64,000 bases of DNA, taken from contig JAFQIE010000043.1 of the NCBI GenBank assembly GCA_017397645.1, positions 1 to 64,000 of the forward strand. Direction: 5' to 3'. Of this stretch, positions 18,340 to 27,098 are shown in pieces; within the stretch, counting starts at the first letter, position 1; every line of letters starts with the position of its first letter. Source of the stretch: Lachnospiraceae bacterium (GTDB taxonomy: Bacteria; Bacillota; Clostridia; Lachnospirales; Lachnospiraceae). Below the pieces are notes generated by a model, which worked only from the letters and a program-made list of their open reading frames with translations, was not told the origin of the DNA and ran no database searches. A program made the position numbers and the translations under genes.

Positions 18340-19068
18340 ATGGACGAGATATCAGCACTGATTGCAAGGTCACAGGCAGGAGAAAGTGATGCAAGAGAAG
18401 TACTGATAGAAAAAAATCTTGGTTTGGTCCACCATATCGTGAAGCGGTTCGCAGGAAGGGGGTATGATACGGAGGACTTATTTCAAATAGGCTGTATCGG
18501 TTTGATGAAAGCCATAGACAAGTTTGATTTGGAGCAGGGAGTCAAGTTTTCCACCTATGCGGTCCCAATGATTATGGGGGAAATCAAGCGATTTCTGCGG
18601 GATGACGGGTTGGTAAAAGTATCCCGGACCATCAAGGAAAACGCTTATAAAGTCAAGACAGCCAGGCAGGCATTGCAAATGGAACAGGGACGGGAGCCTA
18701 CTTTTCAGGAAGTGGCTGCGAGGACAGAGTTGTCAAGAGAAGACGTAATGCTGGCTACAGAGGCTTCTATGCCGGTGGAATCCATTTATGCTTCCGTCTC
18801 TTTGCAGGACGGCAGTGAAATATATCTGTTGGATAGGATTGTCACGTCAGGTTCCGACAATAATAGAGAAGAGAATTTACTGAATCATATGTTGCTGGAG
18901 CAACTTATGCAGGAACTTGATGAGAGGGAGGAGGAGTTAATCAGGTTAAGATATTTCAGGGAAAAAACACAAGCCCAGGTGGCAACTGTTTTAGGGATAA
19001 GTCAGGTGCAGGTCAGTCGTTTGGAAAAAAAGATTCTTATGCGATTGCGTCAAAAGGCGACAAATTAG
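18340..19068 (+). CDS. sigF: RNA polymerase sigma-F factor (forespore)
   Basis: A sigma-70-family factor of 242 residues. Region 2 is visible as NLGLVHHIVKRFAGRGYDTEDLFQIGCIGLMKAIDKF, with the -10 recognition helix FSTYAVPMIMGEIKRFLRD. Region 3 follows, and region 4 ends with the helix-turn-helix TQAQVATVLGISQVQVSRLEKKIL. Sigma F starts the forespore programme; here its gene completes the spoIIA operon. The closest alternative, sigma G, is less likely given the spoIIAA and spoIIAB neighbours. Confidence 0.96.
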   Translation: MDEISALIARSQAGESDAREVLIEKNLGLVHHIVKRFAGRGYDTEDLFQIGCIGLMKAIDKFDLEQGVKFSTYAVPMIMGEIKRFLRDDGLVKVSRTIKENAYKVKTARQALQMEQGREPTFQEVAARTELSREDVMLATEASMPVESIYASVSLQDGSEIYLLDRIVTSGSDNNREENLLNHMLLEQLMQELDEREEELIRLRYFREKTQAQVATVLGISQVQVSRLEKKILMRLRQKATN

Positions 19069-19224
19069 CAGCAATTGGGAATTACCTTAATTTTTTATAA
19101 ACTGTTGGAAAAGACTTTTCATTCATGGTTCCATCATATAAAATGGAAACGTAATAGAAATGTATTTACGCGATGATGTAAGCGGATGTTCCGGGAGAAC
19201 CGGGAAGGTCCTTGGGGAGAGAAT

Positions 19225-20394
19225 ATGAGATACGAAATGGATGACAGAATAGATAGAAACAGAAAGAGAAGCAGGCGTACAACCCGTATTTGGGTGACCC
19301 TTGGCTGCGGTCTTGTAGTGGCCCTGGTTGTAGCCATCACAGCATGTATTTGCATCTATGTGGGAGAGAAGATAGAGGGTGACGTGAAGGATGCCACAGA
19401 GGTGATGGGAATCATAGGTGGTGCAGACGGTCCTACGAGTATTATCATCGGAGAAACTGTCGGCGGGCAGGATAAGCCCGTCATTGAGGACGAAATGGTG
19501 CCTGTGGCGCAGATGGATTTGAAAATCGCCGAGGCCAAAACCCAAGTCCGTGAGGAAACCATAAAAGCGGTGCAGGATCATCTGCGTGGACGCATTCAGG
19601 AAGGGGACTCCCTGGTGCAGGCTATCAGAAGCCTGTATCCGGATGAACTCGTAGTGTACAGTGCGGGGGACTACCATTTTGTGCCTATCAATCACGAGTT
19701 AAAGAAGAACAGTCTAAAGCAGGAAAATGTACAGGTGCTGGAAAGTGGAGAGTTTCAGTACGTGGAAGATGGTCAGGTGACGTCTTATAAGGGCATTGAC
19801 GTGTCTCAGCACCAGGGCAAAATTGACTGGAAGAAGGTAGCGCAAGATGGTGTGCAATACGCGATTATCCGAGTGGGTTACCGTGGATACGGCGAGGAAG
19901 GAAAACTGGTAGAGGATACCCAGTACAAGAAGAATATCGAGGGGGCGCTGGCAGCAGGCATCCGCGTGGGCGCATACTTTTACAGTCAGGCAACCTCCGA
20001 GGCGGAAGCCAAAGAAGAAGCAGAGTTTGTGTTGGAGCGTATTAAGAAATATAAAATCACCTGTCCTGTGGTGGTGGATTCAGAACTTGTGGATGGCGCA
20101 GAAGGCCGTATGGATAGCATTTCAGCGCAGGAGCGTGCACAATACGCAGCGGTGTTTTGTGACAGAGTAGAGCAGGCAGGGTATAAATCTATGATTTATC
20201 ACAATCTGGAAGTGGGCGTGGTAAAGATGGAACCGCCCATGCTGGAAAAATACGACAGGTGGTTTGCTTCTTACAGCGAGACCCTGTATTACCCCTACGA
20301 GTATAAAATGTGGCAGTACACGGATAAGGGGAAGGTATCCGGTATTAAAGGAAATGTGGATTTAAACATCAGCTTTGAACCTATTTGGGAATAA
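19225..20394 (+). CDS. Membrane-anchored GH25 lysozyme with a decarboxylase-beta-like GGADGP segment
   Basis: A 389-residue muramidase. The ATG at 19225 is chosen because GGGGAG lies directly upstream. The N-terminus is basic, then one membrane helix (about residues 23-46) anchors the protein with its C-terminus outside. The GH25 domain occupies about residues 188-389: YKGIDVSQHQGKIDW (Asp192), RVGYRGYG, GAYFYSQATS, PVVVDSE (Asp285, Glu287) and the late WQYTDKGKV. Between helix and catalytic domain, residues 61-76 read MGIIGGADGPTSIIIG, nearly identical to the conserved ion-site motif of sodium-pumping decarboxylase beta subunits, which has no obvious place in a lysozyme. It sits between sigF and spoVAB, so a role in spore cortex or germination is possible but unproven. 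Confidence 0.88.
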   Translation: MRYEMDDRIDRNRKRSRRTTRIWVTLGCGLVVALVVAITACICIYVGEKIEGDVKDATEVMGIIGGADGPTSIIIGETVGGQDKPVIEDEMVPVAQMDLKIAEAKTQVREETIKAVQDHLRGRIQEGDSLVQAIRSLYPDELVVYSAGDYHFVPINHELKKNSLKQENVQVLESGEFQYVEDGQVTSYKGIDVSQHQGKIDWKKVAQDGVQYAIIRVGYRGYGEEGKLVEDTQYKKNIEGALAAGIRVGAYFYSQATSEAEAKEEAEFVLERIKKYKITCPVVVDSELVDGAEGRMDSISAQERAQYAAVFCDRVEQAGYKSMIYHNLEVGVVKMEPPMLEKYDRWFASYSETLYYPYEYKMWQYTDKGKVSGIKGNVDLNISFEPIWE

Positions 20395-20446
20395 TCAAAC
20401 ATTGCAGGAAATTTCATCCGGCGACGGGACAGTGAAGACGCCGACG

Positions 20447-20476
20447 GTATAAAAACTCAGAGTTCGTATCATAATA
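20447..20476 (+). promoter_or_regulatory. Candidate sigma-G promoter of spoVAB-spoVAA
   Basis: GTATA (20447-20451), an 18-base gap and CATAATA (20470-20476) match the sigma-G consensus of Bacillus (GHATR and CATnhTA). It lies 31 bases before the spoVAB start, so transcription would begin close to the gene. This fits the known late forespore expression of spoVA genes. Confidence 0.55.
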
Positions 20477-20507
20477 TCAGCAGTAAAAGAAAGGCGGCTG
20501 ATAGAGG

Positions 20508-20954
20508 ATGCGGGCTCTTTTTTTGTGTATCATGGGCGTCAGTTACGGTGCCTTGTCGGCAGCAGGCGTGTTTACTGTGTTGGTCGCAGTGGGACTGGTG
20601 CCACGATTCGCCGGCAGGACGCATACGGCAGGACATGTCCTGCTATATGAACATATGGTGGTGTTGGGGACGGTCCTTGGGTGTATCGTAAGCCTGTTTC
20701 CCGAGTGGTTTGAAGCTGTGGACCTATCGAAGAATTGGGGCACTGCTTTACAGATTATATATGGGTTGTTTGCGGGGATTTTTGTGGGGTGTTTGGCTAT
20801 GGCCATTGCGGAGATGCTGGACAGTATCCCCATCTTTTCCAGACGCATTGGATTCCGACATGGTTTGGGGTTGTCGGTGCTTGCCATGGCGGCGGGAAAA
20901 CTTGCGGGCGCCCTTTTTTATTTTATGAGTGGTCTCCGTTATACGGGGAAGTAA
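20508..20954 (+). CDS. spoVAB: Stage V sporulation protein AB
   Basis: A small integral membrane protein of 148 residues with four helices. The segments GALSAAGVFTVLVAVGLVPRFAGRTHTA and LYEHMVVLGTVLGCIVSLFP are characteristic of SpoVAB, which belongs to the spoVA set needed for dipicolinic acid entry into the spore. The order here is AB before AA, the reverse of Bacillus. The ribosome binding site is weak (AAAGGCGG about a dozen bases upstream). A sigma-G-like promoter lies just ahead. Confidence 0.88.
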   Translation: MRALFLCIMGVSYGALSAAGVFTVLVAVGLVPRFAGRTHTAGHVLLYEHMVVLGTVLGCIVSLFPEWFEAVDLSKNWGTALQIIYGLFAGIFVGCLAMAIAEMLDSIPIFSRRIGFRHGLGLSVLAMAAGKLAGALFYFMSGLRYTGK

Positions 20955-21013
20955 TCGTTAGACTAGGGACGAATATAGAACACCAGGAGAATATTGCAGT
21001 ATAGAGGAGCAAA

Positions 21014-21640
21014 ATGAATATTACGGTGTATTTAAAATGCGACAGGAATGTGGAACTTAGGGAAGAAGTGGTTCTTATGAAGGATTTAGGCGAGTTGCGT
21101 TGTGCTGACAGGCACATTAGTGCGAAACTCAAATCTATCCATATTCACCGATTTGTTCCGGAAGGGCCGCAAAGGTTCGTTATCAGCACGCTGAAGCTAA
21201 TCGCTATGATGGAAGAGGTTTGTCCCGGCATTCAAGTGGAAGTGGTAGGAGAGACAGACGTGTTGGTGGAACGGGTCAGAGTGGATAAATACCGCGGACC
21301 GGGACAGTGGGCAAAGGTGTTGTTGGTTTGTCTGGTTAGCTTTTTTGGAACCGGATTTACAATAATGGCGTATCACAATGATGTTGGTATCAAAAATGTG
21401 TTCGCACTGGTTTATCAAATGATTATGCACGAAACCCCCACGGGTATCAATCCTTTGGAGATTTCCTATTCCATAGGCCTGGCAGTGGGAATCATATTAT
21501 TCTTTAATCACGTGGGAGGCAGACGAATCACCAAAGACCCTACACCGATTGAGGTGGCTATGCGTAACTATGAAGAGGACGTGGATAAGGCCTTGATTGC
21601 CACCGCGTCAAGAGAGGGGAAAGAAGAGGAGAAGCCTTAG
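21014..21640 (+). CDS. spoVAA: Stage V sporulation protein AA
   Basis: A 208-residue protein with a soluble N-terminal domain (residues 1-95) and two membrane helices (about 100-120 and 148-168), as in SpoVAA. It begins MNITVYLKCDRNVEL and has an acidic or charged tail. GAGGAG lies five bases before the start. It follows spoVAB by 59 bases, probably in one transcript. Its stop codon overlaps by four bases the stop of the convergent ABC exporter gene on the other strand, so no terminator lies between the two. Confidence 0.87.
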   Translation: MNITVYLKCDRNVELREEVVLMKDLGELRCADRHISAKLKSIHIHRFVPEGPQRFVISTLKLIAMMEEVCPGIQVEVVGETDVLVERVRVDKYRGPGQWAKVLLVCLVSFFGTGFTIMAYHNDVGIKNVFALVYQMIMHETPTGINPLEISYSIGLAVGIILFFNHVGGRRITKDPTPIEVAMRNYEEDVDKALIATASREGKEEEKP

Positions 21641-23520
21641 GTGGCTTCTCCTGCAAATTGTGTCATGTACAAATCGTAGTATTTTCCTTTTGCGTCCAAT
21701 AGTTCGTCGTGGTTGCCCATCTCTACGATACGGCCGTGGTCCATAACCACAATGGTATCTGCGTCCTGAATGGTGGACAGACGGTGCGCAATGATGAGAC
21801 TGGTGCGGTTTTCCATGAGTTTCACCATGGCGTCTTGAATGTGTTTTTCAGTTCTGGTATCCACACTGGAGGTTGCCTCGTCCAAAATCAGTATTTTAGG
21901 TTTGGCTAAGAACGCCCTGGCAATGGAAAGCAACTGGCGCTGTCCCTGGGATAGATTGAATCCTGCATGTGCCAGTGGAGTGTCGTAGCCTGCCTCCATG
22001 CGCATAATCATATTGTGGCAATGGCACATTTTCGCCGCTTCTTCCATTTCCTCATCAGTAATGTCTTCGCGGGAATATTTCAGGTTGTTACGGATGGTGT
22101 CGGCAAACAGGATGGTATCCTGCAGTACGATGGCAGTGTTATTGCGCAGGTTGTCACAGGAAATATCCTTAATGTTGACGCCGTCTATTTTAATCTCCCC
22201 GCTGTCGATATCATAGAACCGCATCAGCAGATTCACCACGGTGGTTTTGCCGCTTCCGGTGGCGCCAACCAATGCCACCTTTTGTCCTGCTTTTACTTCT
22301 AAATTGAAGTCCTTCAATACGGGTGTGCCCTCTACATAAGAGAAGTTCACATCTTCAAAGGTGATAATTCCTTTGGATTCATCCATGGTTTCTGTGCCGG
22401 ATTTGTCTTCACTGGCCTCGTCCATAATGGCAAATACACGCTCTGCTCCGGCGAGAGCTGTCTGCACCTGTCCATAAATCATGGCAAGTTCATCAATGGG
22501 CCGACCAAACTGTTTGGCATAAATAATAAAGGCAGAGATGACACCAACGGTAATCACTCCATTCAATGCGAAATATCCGCCGAAGGCTGCAATAATAACG
22601 AAGCTTACATTATTGATGGCATTCATTACGGGACCCATGGAACCGCCCAGGATTTCGGCGATGATACCAACCCGGGTGAGCTCATTGGAGGTGGTGTTAA
22701 ACTCGTGGATTACCGCCTCTTCCTGGTTATATGCCACTACCGTTTTGTATCCTGTTACCTTTTCCTCTACGGTACTGTTTAACTGTCCCAAAAGTATTTG
22801 ACGTTTACGGTAGAACTTCCGCATGGCACCGGACAAAAACTTGGTGGCTACCACCGTTAAAATAGCAGTGGTACAGGCTAAAAAAGCCAAAGGTGTACAT
22901 AGGTAGAACATCATGAATGCGGTACCCAAAAGGGTTAAGCTACCGGATACAAGAGAACCCAATGACATGGAGATGGTGTGGGACACGTTCTCGATATCGT
23001 TAGTCATACGGCTCATGATATCCCCGTGGGGATGACTGTCTAAATATTTGATGGGTAGGTTTACAATTCTGTCAAACAGGTCGTTGCGCATGCGCTTTAC
23101 GATGCTTTGGCTGAGTAGGGCGCTGAATCTGCCCTGGAATAGGGTAAACACGCTTTGTACACCGTAAATCCCTAACATAATAAGTAGATATTTACCTAAA
23201 TGACTGTAATCGCCGACGGTGATACAGTCGATGGCTTCGCTTTGAAATCTGGGAGCCAATATGGTAGCCACGGAGGTGGCAACTACGCAAGTCAGCAGTA
23301 TGAGAATGCGTTTTTTCTCCCATTTGAAGTAGCGGATTAATCTAAGCAAGGCTTTCTTCTGATCCTTTGGTTTTTCTACAGAGTGTCTGGCACCGGGACC
23401 GAATCTGCCACCACGCCCGCCGCCTCGTCCGGTAATGGGGACGGTAAAGTTTTGATTGGGACTACCCTGCCCGGGAGATCCACCTTGCATCGGGGTTCCT
23501 TGCGGTTGATTGCCTGCCAT
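21637..23520 (-). CDS. ABC exporter subunit with intact ATPase site
   Basis: A half transporter of 627 residues: a Gly/Pro/Gln-rich N-terminus of about 45 residues, six membrane helices, then a nucleotide-binding domain. Walker A is GATGSGKTT, the signature is NLSQGQRQ, Walker B is ILILDEATSSVD with the catalytic Glu present, and the switch His is in LIIAHRLST. Its start follows the stop of the partner gene with no gap, so the two are translated from one message as a heterodimer of the BmrCD/LmrCD/TM287-288 type, likely a drug or lipid exporter. It interrupts the spoVA series on the opposite strand. Confidence 0.92.
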   Translation of the reverse strand: MAGNQPQGTPMQGGSPGQGSPNQNFTVPITGRGGGRGGRFGPGARHSVEKPKDQKKALLRLIRYFKWEKKRILILLTCVVATSVATILAPRFQSEAIDCITVGDYSHLGKYLLIMLGIYGVQSVFTLFQGRFSALLSQSIVKRMRNDLFDRIVNLPIKYLDSHPHGDIMSRMTNDIENVSHTISMSLGSLVSGSLTLLGTAFMMFYLCTPLAFLACTTAILTVVATKFLSGAMRKFYRKRQILLGQLNSTVEEKVTGYKTVVAYNQEEAVIHEFNTTSNELTRVGIIAEILGGSMGPVMNAINNVSFVIIAAFGGYFALNGVITVGVISAFIIYAKQFGRPIDELAMIYGQVQTALAGAERVFAIMDEASEDKSGTETMDESKGIITFEDVNFSYVEGTPVLKDFNLEVKAGQKVALVGATGSGKTTVVNLLMRFYDIDSGEIKIDGVNIKDISCDNLRNNTAIVLQDTILFADTIRNNLKYSREDITDEEMEEAAKMCHCHNMIMRMEAGYDTPLAHAGFNLSQGQRQLLSIARAFLAKPKILILDEATSSVDTRTEKHIQDAMVKLMENRTSLIIAHRLSTIQDADTIVVMDHGRIVEMGNHDELLDAKGKYYDLYMTQFAGEAT

Positions 23521-25302
23521 TTATTTCACCCCCTTTGCCTGAGATTTGTAGATTTCCTGATAAATCTCGTTGGTTTCCAGTAATTCGTCATGGGAACCAA
23601 GCCCCACGATTTTGCCGTTTTCCAGGATGGCGATACGATCTGCATCCCTGACGGAAGCAATTCGCTGGGCAATGATTATTTTCGTAGTGTCCGGATGGTG
23701 CTTTTTCAGTGCTTCATACAGTCTTGCTTCTGTGCGTAAATCCAACGCACTGGTGGTGTCGTCGAAGATGAGGATATCCGCATCTTTTAACACTGCACGG
23801 CTGATGGCCAATCGCTGTTTTTGACCGCCGGAAAGGCTGTGACCACCTTGGGTCACATACGTGTCCATGCTATCTTCTTTGGCGGAGATATATTCCATCG
23901 CTTGGGCGATGGACGCGGCTTTTTCCAACTCCTCGGCCGTGGCATCCGGTTTGCCCCAACGGATGTTTTCGGCGATGGTGGTGGAGAAGACCTCGCTCTT
24001 TTGCAATGCCACGGCAATACGGTCCCGAAGGTCGTTGAGAGGATAATCCTTCACAGGGATACCGCCCACCAAAACCTCTCCCTCTGTGACATCATAGAAG
24101 CGGGGAATCAAATTTACTAAAGTGGATTTACCACAGCCGGTGGATCCTAAAATAGCAAAGGTTTCACCGGGATACATGGTCAGGGAAATATCATCCAAAA
24201 TCTTACGCTGTCCCATAGTAGGATAGGAGAAGGAAACATTGCGGAACTCTACCTGTCCACGGAGCAGGCTTTTTGCAAGTGCGTCGCCGGTAGTAGCAGA
24301 GCCCTCGCAGGAGCCGTCGTGTCCGGTCCATCCGTTTCCGTCTTGAATGGTAGGCATACAATCCAAGATTTCTTGTACACGTTTTCCGCTGGCTACACCC
24401 CTGGTAACGCTTTGGAAGATCATGGTCATACGCATCACTGCATGTAAAATCTGTGATATATAGGTGATGGCTGCCATCACATCACCGGGGGTAGCCCCGC
24501 CGGCACTGACTTGAATGGAGCCGACCTTAATAATCGCTACCACGGATACATTCAGAATGATATTCATTATCGGGCTCATATAGGAGAACAAAAGCAGCAC
24601 GCCTAATTGTGTATCCACCAGTCCCTGGTTGGCAGCGCCGAAGCGACCCTGCTCATGGCGCTCTTTCACATAAGCTTTGACCACCCTGGAGCCGGATACA
24701 TTTTCCTGCATCACGTTGTTAAGCTTGTCTAATTTTTCCTGCAGTATGTAGAATTTTGGGCTGGCTTTAGCCAAAAAGAAGCAGGCGGTTAAAATGATTA
24801 ACGGTAGTGCGCAAGCCACCACAACCGCGAAGCTAACATCCAATAAAAGGAGACTTATCACACCGCCCACAAAGAGCATAAAGGTGCGTACAAAACCACG
24901 GATACTTTGCATCACCAGGTTTTGAATTTGCGTAATATCGTTGGTCACTCTGGTAATCAAAGAGCCGGTGGTAAATTTGTCGGTTTGCTCAAAGGATAAG
25001 GTCATAATCTTTCCAAAGGCAGACTTGCGGATATCATTTCCAAACCTCTGGGCACAGAGGTTGGCAAACACACCGGAAAGGATGCCGAAACAGCTGCCCA
25101 AGGCTACAAATCCAATCATTTTTAAGCCTACGGTGAGCACTAGGTTTAAGTCCCCTACACCATGATTGTTCAGACCCAGCACACCGTCATCTACAATGGT
25201 ACTCATCAGTCTGGGTTGGAGTAAATCCATAAACACTTCGCCGGTCATGGCAAGTGGCGCCAAAAGGGCAAAAAACCAATATTTTTTGAGATATTTGAAC
25301 AT
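23521..25302 (-). CDS. ABC exporter subunit with degenerate ATPase site
   Basis: The partner half transporter, 593 residues with six helices and a nucleotide-binding domain. Walker A is GSTGCGKST and the signature LSGGQKQ is intact, but Walker B reads ILIFDDTTSALD, with Asp in place of the catalytic Glu, and the switch residue is Gln (IIIAQRIASV) where His is normal. These changes are typical of the non-hydrolysing site of heterodimeric exporters. AGGAGG precedes the start by six bases. It is the promoter-proximal gene of the pair. Confidence 0.92.
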   Translation of the reverse strand: MFKYLKKYWFFALLAPLAMTGEVFMDLLQPRLMSTIVDDGVLGLNNHGVGDLNLVLTVGLKMIGFVALGSCFGILSGVFANLCAQRFGNDIRKSAFGKIMTLSFEQTDKFTTGSLITRVTNDITQIQNLVMQSIRGFVRTFMLFVGGVISLLLLDVSFAVVVACALPLIILTACFFLAKASPKFYILQEKLDKLNNVMQENVSGSRVVKAYVKERHEQGRFGAANQGLVDTQLGVLLLFSYMSPIMNIILNVSVVAIIKVGSIQVSAGGATPGDVMAAITYISQILHAVMRMTMIFQSVTRGVASGKRVQEILDCMPTIQDGNGWTGHDGSCEGSATTGDALAKSLLRGQVEFRNVSFSYPTMGQRKILDDISLTMYPGETFAILGSTGCGKSTLVNLIPRFYDVTEGEVLVGGIPVKDYPLNDLRDRIAVALQKSEVFSTTIAENIRWGKPDATAEELEKAASIAQAMEYISAKEDSMDTYVTQGGHSLSGGQKQRLAISRAVLKDADILIFDDTTSALDLRTEARLYEALKKHHPDTTKIIIAQRIASVRDADRIAILENGKIVGLGSHDELLETNEIYQEIYKSQAKGVK

Positions 25303-25524
25303 AGAAACCTCCTGATTTGGAAGATGTTTGTTTCCGATAGTGCAACATAAAAAACAATTACGTTAAGTATAACATAAAAGAGCGCAAAAAATATGAAATT
25401 TTTGTGAAAAAATGAATTTTATGGAATGAATTTAGGAATACTATGGGAAAGTAAAGATTGCAAGAAATTTTGGAGCGGATTTATGGCATAATGCAGACAA
25501 AATTTGAGAGCGGGGGACGAGAAC

Positions 25525-26016
25525 ATGACACAGACCGGAGGAGTCAAACAGGAACAGGCGGAAGAAAAGCAGAAACAATTGGAAGCCAAGGCTTATGAGG
25601 CGTATGTAAAAAGTGTAACCCCAACACATTCTTTGGGGTTACAGATGCTGAAAGCATTTATTACCGGTGGCATCATATGTACCATTGGCCAATTCATTTT
25701 AAATCGGGGATTGGCGATGGGATTGGATGAAAAGGCGGCAGGCTCCTGGTGTTCCCTGTTGCTTATTTTATTGTCGGTGACATTAACCGGATTGAACATC
25801 TTTCCCAGAATCGTAAAGTGGGGCGGAGCAGGCGCGTTGGTTCCCATCACGGGATTTGCCAACAGTGTGGCTGCCCCTGCCATCGAGTATAAGGCAGAAG
25901 GCTGGGTTTTTGGCGTGGGCGCCAAGATATTCACCATTGCCGGGCCGGTGATTTTGTATGGTATGGTGGCAAGTGTGGTATACGGAATCATTTATTGGAT
26001 GACAACATTGTTTTGA
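25525..26016 (+). CDS. spoVAC: Stage V sporulation protein AC
   Basis: A 163-residue membrane protein. After a charged N-terminal helix (residues 1-30) come YVKSVTPTHSLGLQMLKAFITGGIIC and further helices ending in GVGAKIFTIAGPVILYGMVASVVYGIIYW, which are the SpoVAC family hallmarks. SpoVAC acts with SpoVAD and SpoVAEb in dipicolinic acid movement and behaves as a mechanosensitive channel in Bacillus. The ATG at 25525 with GGGGGA upstream is preferred over a TTG at 25504. It is a single gene here with its own terminator, away from AD and AE. A partial copy of its 3' end lies at 26762-26929. Confidence 0.93.
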   Translation: MTQTGGVKQEQAEEKQKQLEAKAYEAYVKSVTPTHSLGLQMLKAFITGGIICTIGQFILNRGLAMGLDEKAAGSWCSLLLILLSVTLTGLNIFPRIVKWGGAGALVPITGFANSVAAPAIEYKAEGWVFGVGAKIFTIAGPVILYGMVASVVYGIIYWMTTLF

Positions 26017-26017
26017 C

Positions 26018-26050
26018 AAAAAAGGCTTGACCAAGCGGTCAAGCCTTTTC
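26018..26050. terminator. Hairpin terminator shared by spoVAC and the convergent HAD gene
   Basis: AAAAGGCTTGACC (26020-26032) pairs with GGTCAAGCCTTTT (26037-26049) around a four-base loop, with A and T runs on both sides. It overlaps the stop of the HAD gene. A closely related hairpin occurs at 26903-26942. Confidence 0.88.
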
Positions 26051-26698
26051 GTTGATTCCTAAATGCAGTAATTCCTCAAAATCGTAAATATAAAAGTCGG
26101 CGGCAGCTTTCATTTGATCTACATAATCCGCAGAGGATTGGTCATATACGCCACATACCATCATACCTGCGGATTTTGCAGTTAGATCTGCGTTCAGATT
26201 GTCATCCAGAAACAGAACATCTTCTACTGTGGTATTCATTTTTTCTGCGGCACGTACATAGATTTTGGGGTCTGCTTTCGTGGTGTTAAAGTCGTCGCAG
26301 GACCACACATTGTCGAACAGTTCCCATAAACCCAGCCGCTTCAGGCAGGCATCCAGTGTGATGTGGGGACTGGCCGTAAGAATATTCAGGCTTGCGCCTT
26401 TTTCTTTCAGTACTTTTAGCACAGATATTACATTTGACTTAGCAGGAATTGTATGCTCATAGGCATCCAGCATATATTCTTGCATTAAAAGCATTAGCTG
26501 CTCCTTGGGCATTTGCAGCCTCATAGTGTTTATAAAATATTCAGCGGTACCGTTGAGACCCAGTGGGGTGATGATCTTAATAATATCCTCCCCGTAACCA
26601 ATGTTATTTTCATCCAGGATGCGGAGCATGCAGGAACAGAATGTAGGCATGGAATCCACTAATGTTCCATCAAAATCAAAAAGATAGGAAATTTTCAT
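26039..26698 (-). CDS. HAD-family hydrolase (phosphoglycolate phosphatase-like)
   Basis: A cytoplasmic phosphatase of 219 residues. Motif I is LFDFDGTLVDSMP with the nucleophilic Asp, motif II is NILTASPH, the motif III Lys is in TKADPKIYVRAAE, and motif IV is VLFLDDNLNADLTAK. The insert after motif I is helical, as in the beta-phosphoglucomutase/phosphoglycolate phosphatase group. The ATG at 26698 is chosen because GGGAGG is close upstream; the frame extends further. It lies between spoVAC and the spoVAC relic on the opposite strand. Substrate unknown. Confidence 0.88.
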   Translation of the reverse strand: MKISYLFDFDGTLVDSMPTFCSCMLRILDENNIGYGEDIIKIITPLGLNGTAEYFINTMRLQMPKEQLMLLMQEYMLDAYEHTIPAKSNVISVLKVLKEKGASLNILTASPHITLDACLKRLGLWELFDNVWSCDDFNTTKADPKIYVRAAEKMNTTVEDVLFLDDNLNADLTAKSAGMMVCGVYDQSSADYVDQMKAAADFYIYDFEELLHLGINEKA

Positions 26699-26761
26699 TG
26701 TGTGCCTCCCTTTCTCATATTGTATCACATCACTAATCTGATGTAAATTTTTTTTAAACTA

Positions 26762-26929
26762 ATGGGTCCTAAGTTGACACAAGCAGAGGGCTTCGTCCTC
26801 GGTGTCGGCGCTAAGATGTTCACTATCGCAGGACCGGTTATCGTCTACGGCACGGTGGCCAGTGTGGTGTATGGGGTTGTGTATTGGATGATAACTTTAT
26901 TAAAAAAAGGCTTGACCAAATTGTTTTAA
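26762..26929 (+). pseudogene. Relic of a second spoVAC gene (3' end only)
   Basis: A short frame beginning at an ATG at 26762 encodes, from 26780 on, QAEGFVLGVGAKMFTIAGP and VYGTVASVVYGVVYWM. This matches the last 40 or so residues of the intact SpoVAC 850 bases upstream with conservative changes, but no 5' part is present. A terminator hairpin much like that of spoVAC follows. The DNA differs from the intact copy at many codon third positions, so this is an old or foreign copy and not a recent duplication. A 55-residue membrane peptide could in principle be made, but no ribosome binding site is visible. Confidence 0.82.
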
Positions 26930-26942
26930 GTCAAGCCTTTTT
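26903..26942. terminator. Terminator hairpin after the spoVAC relic
   Basis: AAAAGGCTTGAC pairs with GTCAAGCCTTTT (to 26941), the same stem sequence as the terminator of intact spoVAC but with a longer loop. It was probably carried along with the duplicated gene end. Confidence 0.8.
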
Positions 26943-27031
26943 ACTATGCTATGTCTAATTAGAATTTCCACATTCTCCTGTTGGGATACAATAATAAAAT
27001 TGCTATAAAGATTCTTTTTATTGCATTTCGC

Positions 27032-27060
27032 TTGACAAGGAAGTTTCCGCATCATATGAT
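27032..27060 (+). promoter_or_regulatory. Sigma-A promoter of the DinD-fragment/XRE/BRO operon
   Basis: TTGACA (27032-27037), a 17-base spacer and TATGAT (27055-27060). The transcription start would fall inside the palindrome that follows. Confidence 0.8.
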
Positions 27061-27078
27061 TGTATCAAGAATGATACA
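27061..27078. promoter_or_regulatory. Palindromic operator over the transcription start
   Basis: TGTATCA (27061-27067) and TGATACA (27072-27078) are perfect inverted arms around AGAA, directly after the -10 box. A repressor bound here would block transcription. The XRE protein encoded at 27422-27700 in the same operon is the natural candidate. Confidence 0.6.
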
Positions 27079-27098
27079 CAGCAAAAGGGGAATAATTT

